In this document: piece by piece, positions 1-8,854 of the stretch
Layout: the number at the start of each line of letters is the position of its first letter
Numbering within the stretch: position 1 is the first letter of the stretch
Source of the DNA: a bacterium 210820-DFI.6.37
Lineage (GTDB): Bacteria > Bacillota > Clostridia > Peptostreptococcales > Anaerovoracaceae
Assembly (NCBI GenBank): GCA_020558355.1
Contig: JAJCKG010000003.1
Coordinates: forward strand, 1-64,000
DNA: 64,000 nt
Direction: 5' to 3'
Notes under the pieces: model-generated
What the model was told of the DNA's origin: nothing
What the model saw: only the letters and a program-made list of their open reading frames with translations
The model's database searches: none
Translations under genes and position numbers: made by a program

Positions 1-67
1 TCTGAGCGAGAACCTGAATGATTCCGGCACCCATTGTGCCTGTGCCTAATACTCCGATTTTTTTCAT
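1..67 (-). CDS. hbd: 3-hydroxybutyryl-CoA dehydrogenase, N-terminal fragment (cut by window edge)
   Basis: Only the first 22 codons are inside the window. They read MKKIGVLGTGTMGAGIIQVL, the Rossmann GxGxMGxGI fingerprint that opens NAD-dependent 3-hydroxyacyl-CoA dehydrogenases. A GGGAGGTA ribosome site lies just upstream of the ATG. In butyrate-forming Clostridia, Hbd reduces acetoacetyl-CoA to 3-hydroxybutyryl-CoA. The gene is separated from the upstream sucD by a terminator, so it probably has its own promoter. Other members of the 3-hydroxyacyl-CoA dehydrogenase superfamily start the same way, so the exact substrate is inferred from the CoA-metabolic neighbours. Confidence 0.75.
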   Translation of the reverse strand, partial: MKKIGVLGTGTMGAGIIQVLAQ

Positions 68-194
68 AATTACCTCCCTTACCGCTTCGTTGTTATTCTT
101 TTAACTAATTGTATCATGGGCTGAAGAATCTGAAAAATTCAATGTTTTGATGCTGTCATACATTTTTTCTATAACGCGTTTTTGAAAATCCAGC

Positions 195-232
195 AAAAAA
201 GACAGTCCGAAACGCAAGTCCCGGACTGTCCC
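195..232 (-). terminator. Rho-independent terminator after sucD
   Basis: Arms GACAGTCCG and CGGACTGTC (201-230) form a 9-bp stem, followed on the minus strand by a run of six T. It closes the AspT-like/cat1/sucD transcript and separates it from hbd. Confidence 0.85.
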
Positions 233-302
233 TTTTCGCATGTTTTATTCTTTATGTTTTGGAGTTAGCATTTACCTTTCTCAAAGTCTCACGCTTCAGA
301 CA

Positions 303-1679
303 TTAGCCCCACAGCTCTTCATCGGACGGCTTGCGGTTGTTTGGCATGAAGCGAGCGATTCTGGACACATTCATCAGGTGCTTGTAGTCCAGATTTTCGG
401 AGATACTGTTGTGTCCCCAGCTTCCGCATCCCAGTGTATTGGTCGGAGCCAGCCCATTAAAGTAGCTTCCGCCCGCGCTCGCGGCTGACATCTGGTTGAT
501 AACGAATCTGGATACGCACAGCTCCAGACCTACCTTTTCAATATGCTCTTCGGAATCGGAGTGGAAGGCTACGCTGTGACCCTTTCCATCCTTCTCCAGG
601 TTCTCTCTGGCAATGTTGATTCCTTCGTCCAGATTCTTGTACTTGTAAGCCGCGATAACCGGAGCCATCTTTTCGCCGCCCAGAACATCTGTCAGTCCTG
701 TGCCTTCCGCTTCCACAACGATAACCTTTGTGTCCGCCGGAATTTCAATTCCAGCCAGCTCAGCAACCTTTTCAGGAGACTGTCCTACGGAGTGGCGGTT
801 TGGTTTTCCGTCCTGGAACAGCGCGCCTCTTACTTTTTCCAGGTCTTCCTGACTGCTGACTACATAACCGCCGTTGGCTTTGAATTCTTCCATGATGGCG
901 TCATAATCCTTTTCCGGACAAATTACGGACTGTTCGCCGGAGCAGATAATGCCGTAGTCGTAAGCTCTTCCCGCAATGATCTTCGGAACAGCTTCTTTAT
1001 AGTCATAGCCTTCATCGATGATGCACTGTACGTTTCCAGCGCCTACGCCGAGAGCCGGTCTTCCGGAGCTGTAAGCCGCGTTAACCATGCCCGCGCCGCC
1101 TGTCGCGATTACGATGTCCGCAGTGGAGATCAGGTTTCTTGTATTTTCTCTGGAGTGCTGATCCAGGATCTGAATCAGGTTTTCAGGATAGCCCAGCTTT
1201 GCAAGCTCCGCGTTCATCATCTCTACTGTCTTTGTGCTGCACTTCTGCGATTTGTGGTGCGGCGTGATAATGATAGCGTTTCCGCATTTCAGAGCAAACA
1301 TGGCGTTGCTCATTGGCGTAACGATCGGATTGGTGCATGGAGTAATAGCGGCAACTACGCCGATAGGCTTTGCCACTCTGGTAATTCCGGTGGTTTCATC
1401 AGTATCCAGGATCCCTCTGGATTTCTTGCCTTTCAGATTGTTCCATACAATCCCCGCCTTCTGCTTGTTCTTCGCGATTTTATCCGGTACATTTCCCATG
1501 CCGGTTTCTTCAACTGCCAGCTCCGCCAGATATTCCGCGTTGTCATAAACCACCTTACCGATGGTCTTTACGGCCAGGTCTACCTGCTCCTGGCTCATTT
1601 TTTCAAATTCAGCCTGCGCTTTTCTCGCTCTTTCAATATATCCGTTGATATATTCCTGGCTCATTGCTTTTTCATCCAT
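303..1679 (-). CDS. sucD: CoA-acylating succinate-semialdehyde dehydrogenase
   Basis: The 458-residue protein is an aldehyde dehydrogenase of the CoA-acylating type, about the family's usual length. The catalytic cysteine is visible in GIICSGEQSV near residue 246, and the cofactor-binding segment in ATGGAGMVNAAY near 193. In Clostridium kluyveri the homologue reduces succinyl-CoA to succinate semialdehyde next to the CoA-transferase Cat1; the same cat1-sucD order is seen here. A GGAGG ribosome site nine bases before the ATG supports the start. The gene is last in a leftward operon 56 bp after the CoA-transferase gene and is followed by a terminator. An acetaldehyde- or butyraldehyde-type substrate cannot be excluded from sequence alone, but the neighbours favour succinyl-CoA. 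Confidence 0.85.
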   Translation of the reverse strand: MDEKAMSQEYINGYIERARKAQAEFEKMSQEQVDLAVKTIGKVVYDNAEYLAELAVEETGMGNVPDKIAKNKQKAGIVWNNLKGKKSRGILDTDETTGITRVAKPIGVVAAITPCTNPIVTPMSNAMFALKCGNAIIITPHHKSQKCSTKTVEMMNAELAKLGYPENLIQILDQHSRENTRNLISTADIVIATGGAGMVNAAYSSGRPALGVGAGNVQCIIDEGYDYKEAVPKIIAGRAYDYGIICSGEQSVICPEKDYDAIMEEFKANGGYVVSSQEDLEKVRGALFQDGKPNRHSVGQSPEKVAELAGIEIPADTKVIVVEAEGTGLTDVLGGEKMAPVIAAYKYKNLDEGINIARENLEKDGKGHSVAFHSDSEEHIEKVGLELCVSRFVINQMSAASAGGSYFNGLAPTNTLGCGSWGHNSISENLDYKHLMNVSRIARFMPNNRKPSDEELWG

Positions 1680-1735
1680 TTTTCACTACCTCCGTAAAAT
1701 TTTTAACAATTATGTAACGTAATTTTTTTAACAAT

Positions 1736-3253
1736 TTATTCTTCCAGCATACTTCCGGTATCCAAAAAGCGGCTGTGCCATGAGAGGGCTTCGCTGAGGA
1801 TATGCGGGGTATGAAGCGCGGACGCGTCGCATGCCCGTTTAAAATAGCTCATCAGCTCTTCCTTAAAGTCCGGATGCGCGCAGTTTTCAATGATTTTCAC
1901 GGCCCGCTCTTTTGGGCTCAGCCCCCGCAGGTCCGCATAACCCTGTTCTGTAACCAGCACCATGACTTCATGCTCCGTATGGTCTACATGGGAGACCATC
2001 GGCACGATGGAAGAAATTTTTCCTCCCTTCGCGGTGGACGGCGTGCTGAAGATGGTAATGGCCCCGTTTCGGGAGAAATCTCCAGAACCGCCGATGCCGT
2101 TCATCATTTTGGAACCCATAATATGGGTAGAATTTACATTCCCGTAAATATCCGCTTCGATGGCGGTGTTCATGGCGATAACGCCTAATCTCCGCACAAC
2201 TTCCGGATTATTGCTGATCTCCTGCGGTCTTAAAATAATTTTATCTCTGAAAAACTCCACTTCATCGAGGAATTTTTCGAGAGCCGCCGGAGAAGGGCTG
2301 AGCGCTGTAGTTGACGCCATGACGGCCTTACCGGAACGGAGAAGATCCAGCATGGAGTCCTGAACAACCTCTGTGTAGCAGGTCAGGTTTTCGTACTCTG
2401 AATCACACAATCCGTAAAGTACCGCGTTTGCTACACTCCCTACTCCTGATTGTAGCGGCAGAAGAGAATTTGTCAATCTACCTTCAGCAACTTCTTTATT
2501 GAAAAATTTGATAATATTATCAGAAATTCTCCGGGAAGCGTCGTCTACTTCCCCCAGAGGTCTTGTTTTATCCTGCATATCGGTAATTACAATGGCGGCG
2601 ATCTTGTCAAACCCGCATTCCATATATGGCGTTCCGATCCGATCCTGCGGCGCGCAGATGTTGATCGGCTTTCTGTTTGGCGGATTGTCCAGCAGCACGA
2701 TGTCCGACATGCCTTCCAGGCTCATTGGCTTTTTCAGATTGATTTCTACAATAACCTTATCCGCGTTTTTTATAAAGGAAGGCGCGTTTCCAACTGCTGT
2801 AGTAGGAATGATATGGCCTTCTTCTGTAACCGCAAGGCCCTCCACGATAGCCACGTCGATTTTGTTGAGCATTCCGTAATTGACATACTGGGTGCTCTGA
2901 GACAGATGCATATCTATGTACTCTACTTCTCCCTCATTGATTTTTCCGCGGATTGTTGCGTTTGTATGGTATGGAAGACGTTTCCTGATGATGCCGGCCT
3001 CTGTCAGAGCCGTATCGATTTCCGGTCCCACGGACGCGCCTGTGTACAGATCGATTTTGATCTGCTCTCCGGCTTTTGCCCGCTCCGCCAGAGCAAGGGG
3101 CACCGCCTTGGGATATCCGGACGGTGTAAAGCCGCTGACGCCTATGGTCATACCGTCTTTAATGATTTCCGCGGCTTCCTCGGCTGATCTGACCAGAGCA
3201 AGCGCTTTGGAATCCCGCAGCCGGGCTTCCAGTCCCATCTTTTTTTCACTCAT
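1736..3253 (-). CDS. cat1: Acetyl-CoA hydrolase/transferase family: probable succinyl-CoA:acetate (or butyrate) CoA-transferase
   Basis: The 505-residue protein matches the Ach1/Cat1 family of class I CoA-transferases. The probable catalytic glutamate lies in CYTEVVQDS near residue 295, and the glycine-rich oxyanion segment GIGGSGDF lies in the C-terminal half. Its length fits Cat1 (about 500-540 residues) rather than 4-hydroxybutyrate CoA-transferase Cat2 (about 430). It would activate succinate with CoA taken from acetyl- or butyryl-CoA, feeding SucD, whose gene follows. The ribosome site GGAGGT precedes the ATG, and the carrier gene ends 13 bp upstream, so the three genes are probably cotranscribed. 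The exact CoA donor is inference. Confidence 0.82.
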   Translation of the reverse strand: MSEKKMGLEARLRDSKALALVRSAEEAAEIIKDGMTIGVSGFTPSGYPKAVPLALAERAKAGEQIKIDLYTGASVGPEIDTALTEAGIIRKRLPYHTNATIRGKINEGEVEYIDMHLSQSTQYVNYGMLNKIDVAIVEGLAVTEEGHIIPTTAVGNAPSFIKNADKVIVEINLKKPMSLEGMSDIVLLDNPPNRKPINICAPQDRIGTPYMECGFDKIAAIVITDMQDKTRPLGEVDDASRRISDNIIKFFNKEVAEGRLTNSLLPLQSGVGSVANAVLYGLCDSEYENLTCYTEVVQDSMLDLLRSGKAVMASTTALSPSPAALEKFLDEVEFFRDKIILRPQEISNNPEVVRRLGVIAMNTAIEADIYGNVNSTHIMGSKMMNGIGGSGDFSRNGAITIFSTPSTAKGGKISSIVPMVSHVDHTEHEVMVLVTEQGYADLRGLSPKERAVKIIENCAHPDFKEELMSYFKRACDASALHTPHILSEALSWHSRFLDTGSMLEE

Positions 3254-3266
3254 TTTTATACCTCCA

Positions 3267-4646
3267 TTATACGATTGGCAATTGATTTAAAATAATGGTA
3301 AATATGATCATACATAGCAGGGCGAACGGATAGGTAGCTCCGTATCCCGCGGCGGGGTCATCGCTTTCCAGCGCGTCTACCGCGGCTCCAAGGCCCGGAG
3401 TGGAAGTCATTCCGCCGCAGATAGCTCCGGAAAGAACCACCCAGTTCAGTTTGAATACGAACCGGCCTACGATGAAGCCCACCAGCATAGCTACGATTCC
3501 GACTACCAGAGCCGAAATGGCCAGCAGCACGCCGGAGCCTGCCAGGGCGTTAATGGCCACATAACCGTACCTGAGTCCCACGATACACAGGAAGAATACC
3601 AGCGCTATGTCCCGTATAATACCCATTACCTTGTTGTCCATACGGAAGGAAAGGGGCCCGATCTTTCCGATACATCCCAAAACCAGGGACATGATCAGGA
3701 TTCCGCCGGTGGCTCCCAGACTGAAATAGCCCAGAGGCCCCAGATAGATTTCAATGCTTCCCACCACATATCCGACCACGCAGACAATGGCAAAAGCAAT
3801 CATATTAAACGGGCTGACCGGAATATCTTTTATTTTCGCGTTTCCTCTGGCCTCATCCATCTCCAGCTTGTATCGTTCTTTTTCTTTTTTAAGATCCATG
3901 CGGAAGATAATCGCAAAGAAGCTGACCGCAAAGATTACGATGATTACCCCGAAAGGATAAGCGATGGCGTACCCTGTGGCTACACCGCCGGTCGCGTTTG
4001 TTATGTATTTACTCTGCTGTTCCGGTGTAAGGGACGTTGTATTCTCTACTGTAAGAGCGTCATCCCCAATGGTGCTGATCACATGCTCTTTTTCCGCTTT
4101 CGTTAGATTCTCATAATCCGAAGCGATGGACTTGGCGTGATCCTCCGCTGTTTCCAGCGCCGCCCCAAGACCCGGCGAGCTGGTCAGCGCGCCTACATAA
4201 ACGCCGGAGAACTCATAAGCGCTGGCGCTTTTAATCAGCTTCATTCCGCCGAAGCTTCCCAGGGCTCCCATAAAGGTAATGATAATCGCGAGAGCTACAA
4301 ATTTAGGGCCGTACTTCTTAATTACAACACCCATATCCTTGGCAGCCAGAAGGCCGATAGCCGCTACAAAGAAAATCAGAGACATTTCCAGAAAATTACC
4401 ATCAATAATTCCATTATCCATCATCGTCTTTGCGGCCTCATACCCTGCCGCGCCCTCGCCTTTCGCGAGAATGCTGTCCCCATATTTGTACATCGCCCAT
4501 CCCAAAGCTAAGCCGGTAAAAAGGGCTCCCGATGATCCGAAACTGAATTTTCCAAATTTGATCTTTCCGAAAATCAAGCCGGTTCCGATAGCGACAAACA
4601 TGAGCATGAAGGGGTTCATAATCAAGTCCATAAATTCAAATTTCAT
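3267..4646 (-). CDS. AspT/YidE-type membrane carrier, possible dicarboxylate (succinate) transporter
   Basis: The 459-residue hydrophobic protein has the duplicated architecture of the aspartate-alanine exchanger family. The signature TSSPGLGAALETA occurs in the first half and TSTPGLGAAVDAL in the second, each set among several membrane segments. The TrkA-C domains found between the halves in AspT are absent; only a polar linker of about 60 residues and a charged KKEKERYKLEMDEA stretch are present. It is the first gene of the carrier-cat1-sucD operon, which suggests uptake or exchange of succinate or a related dicarboxylate. That substrate is inference from context. Confidence 0.75.
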   Translation of the reverse strand: MKFEFMDLIMNPFMLMFVAIGTGLIFGKIKFGKFSFGSSGALFTGLALGWAMYKYGDSILAKGEGAAGYEAAKTMMDNGIIDGNFLEMSLIFFVAAIGLLAAKDMGVVIKKYGPKFVALAIIITFMGALGSFGGMKLIKSASAYEFSGVYVGALTSSPGLGAALETAEDHAKSIASDYENLTKAEKEHVISTIGDDALTVENTTSLTPEQQSKYITNATGGVATGYAIAYPFGVIIVIFAVSFFAIIFRMDLKKEKERYKLEMDEARGNAKIKDIPVSPFNMIAFAIVCVVGYVVGSIEIYLGPLGYFSLGATGGILIMSLVLGCIGKIGPLSFRMDNKVMGIIRDIALVFFLCIVGLRYGYVAINALAGSGVLLAISALVVGIVAMLVGFIVGRFVFKLNWVVLSGAICGGMTSTPGLGAAVDALESDDPAAGYGATYPFALLCMIIFTIILNQLPIV

Positions 4647-4732
4647 AAGGGCCTCCTTCTAAAAATTTTTTCTTTGGTTTCCAGCGCTGTTTTATCTTTG
4701 TCAAGAATATCACAAGCCGCAGCGGATTAAAA

Positions 4733-4759
4733 ATTGATTATTCTGATAATACCATCAAT
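4733..4759. promoter_or_regulatory. Candidate LysR-type operator between carrier operon and lysR
   Basis: Dyad ATTGAT...ATCAAT encloses a second dyad TTATTCTGATAA. It lies in the divergent intergenic region between the carrier-cat1-sucD operon and the LysR gene, where LysR regulators normally bind. Assignment rests on symmetry and position only. Confidence 0.45.
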
Positions 4760-4875
4760 TTTTTTAAAGTATACCGATTTAATATATTATGTTATACTAT
4801 TCACAGAAAACAGGGATAAGGATGGATGAAAAGGAATATATTATAGCAGAGGCTTTCAGCAGAGGAGGAAGCGCC

Positions 4876-5748
4876 ATGAACATCAACCATCTGAACTATT
4901 TCAAAGAAGTATGCCACCAGGGAAGTATTACAAAAGCCGCGGAGATATGCCACATTTCTCAGCCATCCATTACCGCTGCCATAAACGGCCTGGAAAAAGA
5001 ACTGGGCTACAAACTGTTTTACCGGGTCAACAATCGGCTGCGGCTGACCGATGAAGGAAACGAATTCAAAGATCTGACCGATGATTTTTTAAAGCAGTTC
5101 GCGGACTACTATGAAAAGGCCCGGGATCTTTCCTCCAACCGGAAAACTATCCTTCGCCTGGGTGTTCCTTCGGTCATGGGGACGTTCTTCTTTCAAAAGT
5201 TTATTCCTGAGTTTAATACGCTGCATCCTGAAATCGGTCTGGAGATTTTTGAGATCGCTACGATGGACGGAATCAAAATGCTGGGCAACGCAGAGCTGGA
5301 TCTTCTCCTTGGCATAAAAAACGAGACTTGTTACACCAATTGCGATTCAAAAGAAATTTTTGCCACAGAGCTGCAATTGGCCGTAAGCAAGGACAGCCCT
5401 CTGGCAAAGGAAGAGAAAATTACAGCCCAGATGCTGTCCGGACTTCCTATGGTCATTATTTCCAAAGGGTCTTATCATTATAAAGAGATCCTCAACACCT
5501 TTTGCGATACTGACCTGAATATTATTATGCATTCCAGCCAGATCTCCACTATTAAATATATGGTATCCGGTGGAAACGCCGCCACTATCATCTACAAGGA
5601 TGTCTTCGCGTCCAACCCTGATATCCGCTGTATTCCTATGGAAAAGCCCATTCCAGCCCATGTCCACATATTCTGGCAGAAGAACGCCTACCGCTCGGTT
5701 GCCATGCGTACGTTCATATCTTACATAACCCATCTGGATTTTCAGTAA
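4876..5748 (+). CDS. LysR-family transcriptional regulator of the succinate operon
   Basis: The protein (290 residues from this start) opens with the winged helix-turn-helix of LysR regulators: MNINHLNYFKEV, then AAEICHISQPSITAAINGLE. A periplasmic-binding-like effector domain follows. An in-frame ATG at 4789 would add 29 unrelated residues, but a perfect AGGAGG site lies a few bases before 4876 and the family's N-terminus begins exactly there, so 4876 is preferred. It is divergent from the carrier-cat1-sucD operon and probably controls it in response to a carboxylate or CoA-pathway metabolite. Confidence 0.85.
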   Translation: MNINHLNYFKEVCHQGSITKAAEICHISQPSITAAINGLEKELGYKLFYRVNNRLRLTDEGNEFKDLTDDFLKQFADYYEKARDLSSNRKTILRLGVPSVMGTFFFQKFIPEFNTLHPEIGLEIFEIATMDGIKMLGNAELDLLLGIKNETCYTNCDSKEIFATELQLAVSKDSPLAKEEKITAQMLSGLPMVIISKGSYHYKEILNTFCDTDLNIIMHSSQISTIKYMVSGGNAATIIYKDVFASNPDIRCIPMEKPIPAHVHIFWQKNAYRSVAMRTFISYITHLDFQ

Positions 5749-5861
5749 AATCGGGCGTTTACGCCCCTTTACGCGGTCCGGATAGTTTCTCCCGCCATTG
5801 CCTCCGGGGGTCTATTAAAATCAGAGAATCAAAAAAATCCTAAAATTCTCTTGGAATTCTC

Positions 5862-5890
5862 TTGACAACCGGGGCAATAGGGAATATAGT
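5862..5890 (+). promoter_or_regulatory. Sigma-A promoter of the arsR-HMA-ATPase operon
   Basis: TTGACA at 5862-5867 and TATAGT at 5885-5890 are separated by 17 bp, a near-consensus vegetative promoter. The ArsR operator starts seven bases downstream, over the expected transcription start. Confidence 0.8.
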
Positions 5891-5896
5891 ATAGAC

Positions 5897-5922
5897 AACG
5901 ATTAAACATTTGCTTAATCGTT
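5897..5922. promoter_or_regulatory. ArsR-type operator 1 (9-bp inverted repeat)
   Basis: AACGATTAA and TTAATCGTT form perfect arms around an 8-bp centre. The site covers the predicted start point of transcription, which fits steric repression by the ArsR protein encoded immediately downstream. A related dyad lies before the HMA gene. Confidence 0.75.
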
Positions 5923-5946
5923 TACTCGAAAGAAAGGAGCCATCCA

Positions 5947-6300
5947 ATGACAAAACTTCCGCACAACCATGGCAACCACACTCAGGAGCTGCTGGAGCAA
6001 AAGCCGACACTGGAGACCTTTGAAAAAGTATCCAGCACGTTTCAGCTGATCAGCGACACGACCCGCCTGAAGATCCTCTGGCTGCTCTGTCATAGTGAAG
6101 AGTGTGTCATCAATATCGCGGCCGCCATTGATATGAGTTCCCCTGCCGTTTCTCACCATCTCCGGGTTCTCAAGCAGGCTGGTCTGCTTACCGCTCGAAG
6201 AGAGGGGAAAGAGGCCTATTATACTCTGGCAAAGACTCCGGAGGCGGAGCTGGTTCATAAAATCGTGGACAGCGTCTTCGATATGAATTGCAAGAGGTAA
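5947..6300 (+). CDS. ArsR/SmtB-family metal-sensing repressor
   Basis: The 117-residue protein has the ArsR winged helix: QLISDTTRLKILWLL, then the recognition region MSSPAVSHHLRVLKQAGL, then a beta wing at RREGKEAYYTL. A histidine-containing N-terminus (HNHGNH), a cysteine in EECVINIA at the alpha-3 position and a C-terminal DMNCK are candidate metal ligands. The full CadC CVC motif is absent. Release from DNA on metal binding would derepress the HMA and P-type ATPase genes downstream. The metal is probably a soft or borderline divalent ion (Zn, Cd, Co or Ni) but cannot be fixed from sequence. The promoter and operator are immediately upstream. Confidence 0.88.
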   Translation: MTKLPHNHGNHTQELLEQKPTLETFEKVSSTFQLISDTTRLKILWLLCHSEECVINIAAAIDMSSPAVSHHLRVLKQAGLLTARREGKEAYYTLAKTPEAELVHKIVDSVFDMNCKR

Positions 6301-6314
6301 AAATTTTATTTTTC

Positions 6315-6335
6315 AATTAAACGATTGCTTAATTA
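6315..6335. promoter_or_regulatory. ArsR-type operator 2
   Basis: AATTAA and TTAATT arms flank a centre resembling operator 1 (both contain ATTAAAC...TGCTTAAT). It lies in the gap between arsR and the HMA gene, just before the AAGGAGG site. A second binding site here could form a loop with operator 1 or control an internal promoter. Confidence 0.6.
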
Positions 6336-6357
6336 TTTATTTCAAGGAGGAAATCTT

Positions 6358-6576
6358 ATGAAACGTTCATTCAAATTATCCGAGCTGGACTGCGCAAACT
6401 GCGCCGCAAAAATGGAAGCCGCTATCAACAAGCTAGACGCGGTTGACACGGCGACAATCAATTTCATGTCTCAGAGGCTGACCATCGAAGCCGCGGAGGA
6501 CAAGTTCGAAGAGGTTCTGGATCAGGCGCAGAAAGCTATTAACAAGGTGGAACGGGACTGCAAAATCGTAAGATAG
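6358..6576 (+). CDS. Stand-alone heavy-metal-associated (HMA) domain protein
   Basis: The 72-residue protein is a single HMA fold with the metal-binding motif DCANCAAKME near residue 9, followed by the expected alternation of strands and helices. It probably delivers metal to the P-type ATPase encoded next, which lacks its own N-terminal HMA domain; carrier and pump are therefore split into two genes. The ATG at 6358 follows an AAGGAGG ribosome site. An upstream in-frame TTG would begin inside operator 2 and is unlikely. Confidence 0.85.
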   Translation: MKRSFKLSELDCANCAAKMEAAINKLDAVDTATINFMSQRLTIEAAEDKFEEVLDQAQKAINKVERDCKIVR

Positions 6577-6682
6577 GCGCGGGAGTTCACACCGGCTTTG
6601 CGCCCGGCTTTTCCTAAAACCCGCCACCTGCCGAGGCTGACCGGGTTTTAGGAAATAGCGGTTTCAAAGGGGGTAATGACAT

Positions 6683-8539
6683 ATGAAAAAGAAACAAAAA
6701 ATACGGCTTTGCAGAGTGGTTCTTTCCGGTATTCTGCTGATTTTAGGATCTCTGCTTCCTCTGCCCGCCATCGCGAGCTTTGTGGTTCTGATCGTGTCCT
6801 ATCTCGTCGCGGGGTACGATACGCTGTGGACCGCGATCCGCAACATCTGTCACGGGCAAGTCTTTGATGAAAATTTTCTGATGGCCATTGCCACGCTGGG
6901 GGCCCTTGGACTGAGAGATTACAGCGAAGCGGTCTTTGTTATGCTGTTCTACCTGGTAGGCAACATTTTTGAAGACTACGCGGTAAACCGCTCCCGGGGT
7001 TCCATCAGCGAACTGATGGATATCCGGCCGGATTACGCTAATTTACTGCGGGATGGAAAAGAAGAAACGGTGGACCCATATGATGTTTCCATCGGGGATC
7101 TGATTTTAGTAAAACCTGGCGAGCGGGTTCCGCTGGACGGCCTCATTGTTGAAGGCCACTCTACCCTGGACACTTCCGCTCTCACCGGGGAATCCCTTCC
7201 ACAGGATATTCAGACCGGACAGCCCATCTCCAGCGGGTGCATCAACCTGACGGGTGTTTTAAAGGTACAGGTCTCCAGCGAATTTGACGATTCAACGGTG
7301 GCGAAGATTTTGGATATGGTAGAAAACGCCGGCAGCAAAAAGGCGAAGGTGGAAAAATTCATTACTAAATTTGCCCGCTATTACACTCCTCTTGTGGTGG
7401 TTGCCGCCGTTCTTTTGGCCTTTATTCCGCCGCTTTTGGTTCCGGGACAGCACTTCCACGAGTGGATCTCCAGAGCTTTGACCTTCCTGGTAATCTCCTG
7501 CCCTTGCGCCCTGGTTATCTCTGTTCCGCTGGCCTTTTTCGGCGGTATCGGCGGAGCCTCCAGCTGCGGCATTCTGGTAAAGGGAAGCAACTATCTGGAA
7601 GCGCTCGCGCAGGTGGATACGGTTATCTTTGACAAAACCGGAACCCTGACGACCGGAGCGTTTCAGGTAACACAGGTCTGTGGCGCCGCCTGCGGCGATG
7701 ACCGGCTGCTGGAGCTGGCCGCCTACGCGGAAAGCTATTCCGATCACCCGATCTCTCTTTCCATAAAGGAGGCCTTTGGGCAAAGCATCGATAAAAGCCG
7801 CATCTCTGACGCGGAAGAGCTGGCTGGCAAGGGGGTTAAGGCGCTTATCGACGGAGATGTGATCTACGCGGGAAACAGTAAGCTTATGGCTGATCTGGGG
7901 ATTTCCGGACTGCCTGTTAATGAAAGCGCCACTTTGGTCTATCTGGCTGACAGCTCTGGCTATCTGGGCCATGTAGCCATTTCCGATACCATCAAGGAGG
8001 ACGCCGCTGACGCGGTAAAAGGGCTGAAAAACGCGGGCGTTTCCCGTACCGTTATGCTGACTGGCGACCGGAAAGCGGTTGCCGAAAAGGTTGCCGGCAC
8101 AATCGGGCTGGATGAATTTCACGCTGAGCTTCTTCCAGGCGACAAGGTTTCGCTGGCAGAGGATATTATCAGCAGTAAAAAATCAAAGGGAAATGTTGTC
8201 TTTGCCGGTGATGGAATCAATGACGCTCCGGTTCTTGCCCGGGCCGATATCGGCGTCGCCATGGGCGGGCTGGGTTCGGAAGCCGCTATAGAAGCGGCGG
8301 ATGTGGTTATTATGGACGACCAGCCTTCAAAGATCTCGACGGTCATGAAAATCGCCAGGAAAACCCTGGGGATCTCAAAACAGAATGTGGTCTTTGCCCT
8401 GGTGATCAAATTCCTTGTTCTGATTCTGGGCGCTCTGGGAATGGCCTCTATGTGGGCCGCGGTATTCGCGGATGTGGGGGTTGCCGTCATTTGTATCCTC
8501 AATTCCATGCGCGCTTTGAATACGAAGAAATTGGCGTAG
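6683..8539 (+). CDS. Heavy-metal P1B-type ATPase (Zn/Cd/Pb-type exporter)
   Basis: The 618-residue membrane pump carries TGES in the actuator domain (near residue 170), the membrane metal site SCPCALV near 272, the phosphorylated DKTGTLT near 317, the HP motif SDHPIS and GDGINDAP near 508. There is no N-terminal metal-binding domain; the separate HMA protein upstream probably supplies it. The CPC motif is shared by Cu, Zn, Cd and Pb pumps. The ZntA/CadA-like layout favours divalent metals, but this is not certain. The gene is last in the ArsR-controlled operon and ends before a strong terminator. It would export toxic metal from the cytoplasm. Confidence 0.9.
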   Translation: MKKKQKIRLCRVVLSGILLILGSLLPLPAIASFVVLIVSYLVAGYDTLWTAIRNICHGQVFDENFLMAIATLGALGLRDYSEAVFVMLFYLVGNIFEDYAVNRSRGSISELMDIRPDYANLLRDGKEETVDPYDVSIGDLILVKPGERVPLDGLIVEGHSTLDTSALTGESLPQDIQTGQPISSGCINLTGVLKVQVSSEFDDSTVAKILDMVENAGSKKAKVEKFITKFARYYTPLVVVAAVLLAFIPPLLVPGQHFHEWISRALTFLVISCPCALVISVPLAFFGGIGGASSCGILVKGSNYLEALAQVDTVIFDKTGTLTTGAFQVTQVCGAACGDDRLLELAAYAESYSDHPISLSIKEAFGQSIDKSRISDAEELAGKGVKALIDGDVIYAGNSKLMADLGISGLPVNESATLVYLADSSGYLGHVAISDTIKEDAADAVKGLKNAGVSRTVMLTGDRKAVAEKVAGTIGLDEFHAELLPGDKVSLAEDIISSKKSKGNVVFAGDGINDAPVLARADIGVAMGGLGSEAAIEAADVVIMDDQPSKISTVMKIARKTLGISKQNVVFALVIKFLVLILGALGMASMWAAVFADVGVAVICILNSMRALNTKKLA

Positions 8540-8567
8540 CGACAGCAAAATCCGTTTTAGCAGGACT

Positions 8568-8616
8568 GGCAGTGAATGTTTATTCTTCAAGACATCGACA
8601 ATCACTGCCTTTTTCT
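8568..8616 (+). terminator. Terminator of the metal-export operon
   Basis: GGCAGTGA and TCACTGCC form an 8-bp stem followed by TTTTTCTTG, 30 bp after the ATPase stop codon. Confidence 0.85.
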
Positions 8617-8751
8617 TGTCTCTCAGGGGCGCCTAGCCGATGTGGATGTTTGTTGCAAACCCTTTTTGTATAATAACTGCAATTACCCACTTTTTCGGTC
8701 TGCAACTTTCTACATTTCCTATTTTACGTCAACAGTCCAAAGAATAAAGAA

Positions 8752-8775
8752 GGAACGTTGAAATTTCAACGTTCC
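8752..8775 (-). terminator. tRNA-Pro terminator, 24-bp perfect palindrome
   Basis: A perfect palindrome with half-site GGAACGTTGAAA lies two bases past the CCA end of tRNA-Pro. On the transcribed (minus) strand it is followed by a T-rich run. The same 24 bases recur after tRNA-Ser at 56456-56479. Confidence 0.8.
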
Positions 8776-8777
8776 TG

Positions 8778-8854
8778 TGGTCGAGGCAGCAGGATTCGAA
8801 CCTGTGGCCTTTGCGTCCCGAACGCAACGCTCTACCAAGCTGAGCTATGCCTCG
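8778..8854 (-). tRNA. tRNA-Pro, anticodon CGG
   Basis: A complete cloverleaf reads on the minus strand: acceptor CGAGGCA/TGCCTCG, D arm with AGCTCAGCTTGGTAGAGC, anticodon arm GCGTTCGGGACGC giving CGG, T arm with GGTTCGAATCC, discriminator A and an encoded CCA. It reads proline CCG codons. The gene ends directly before the palindromic terminator. Confidence 0.95.
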
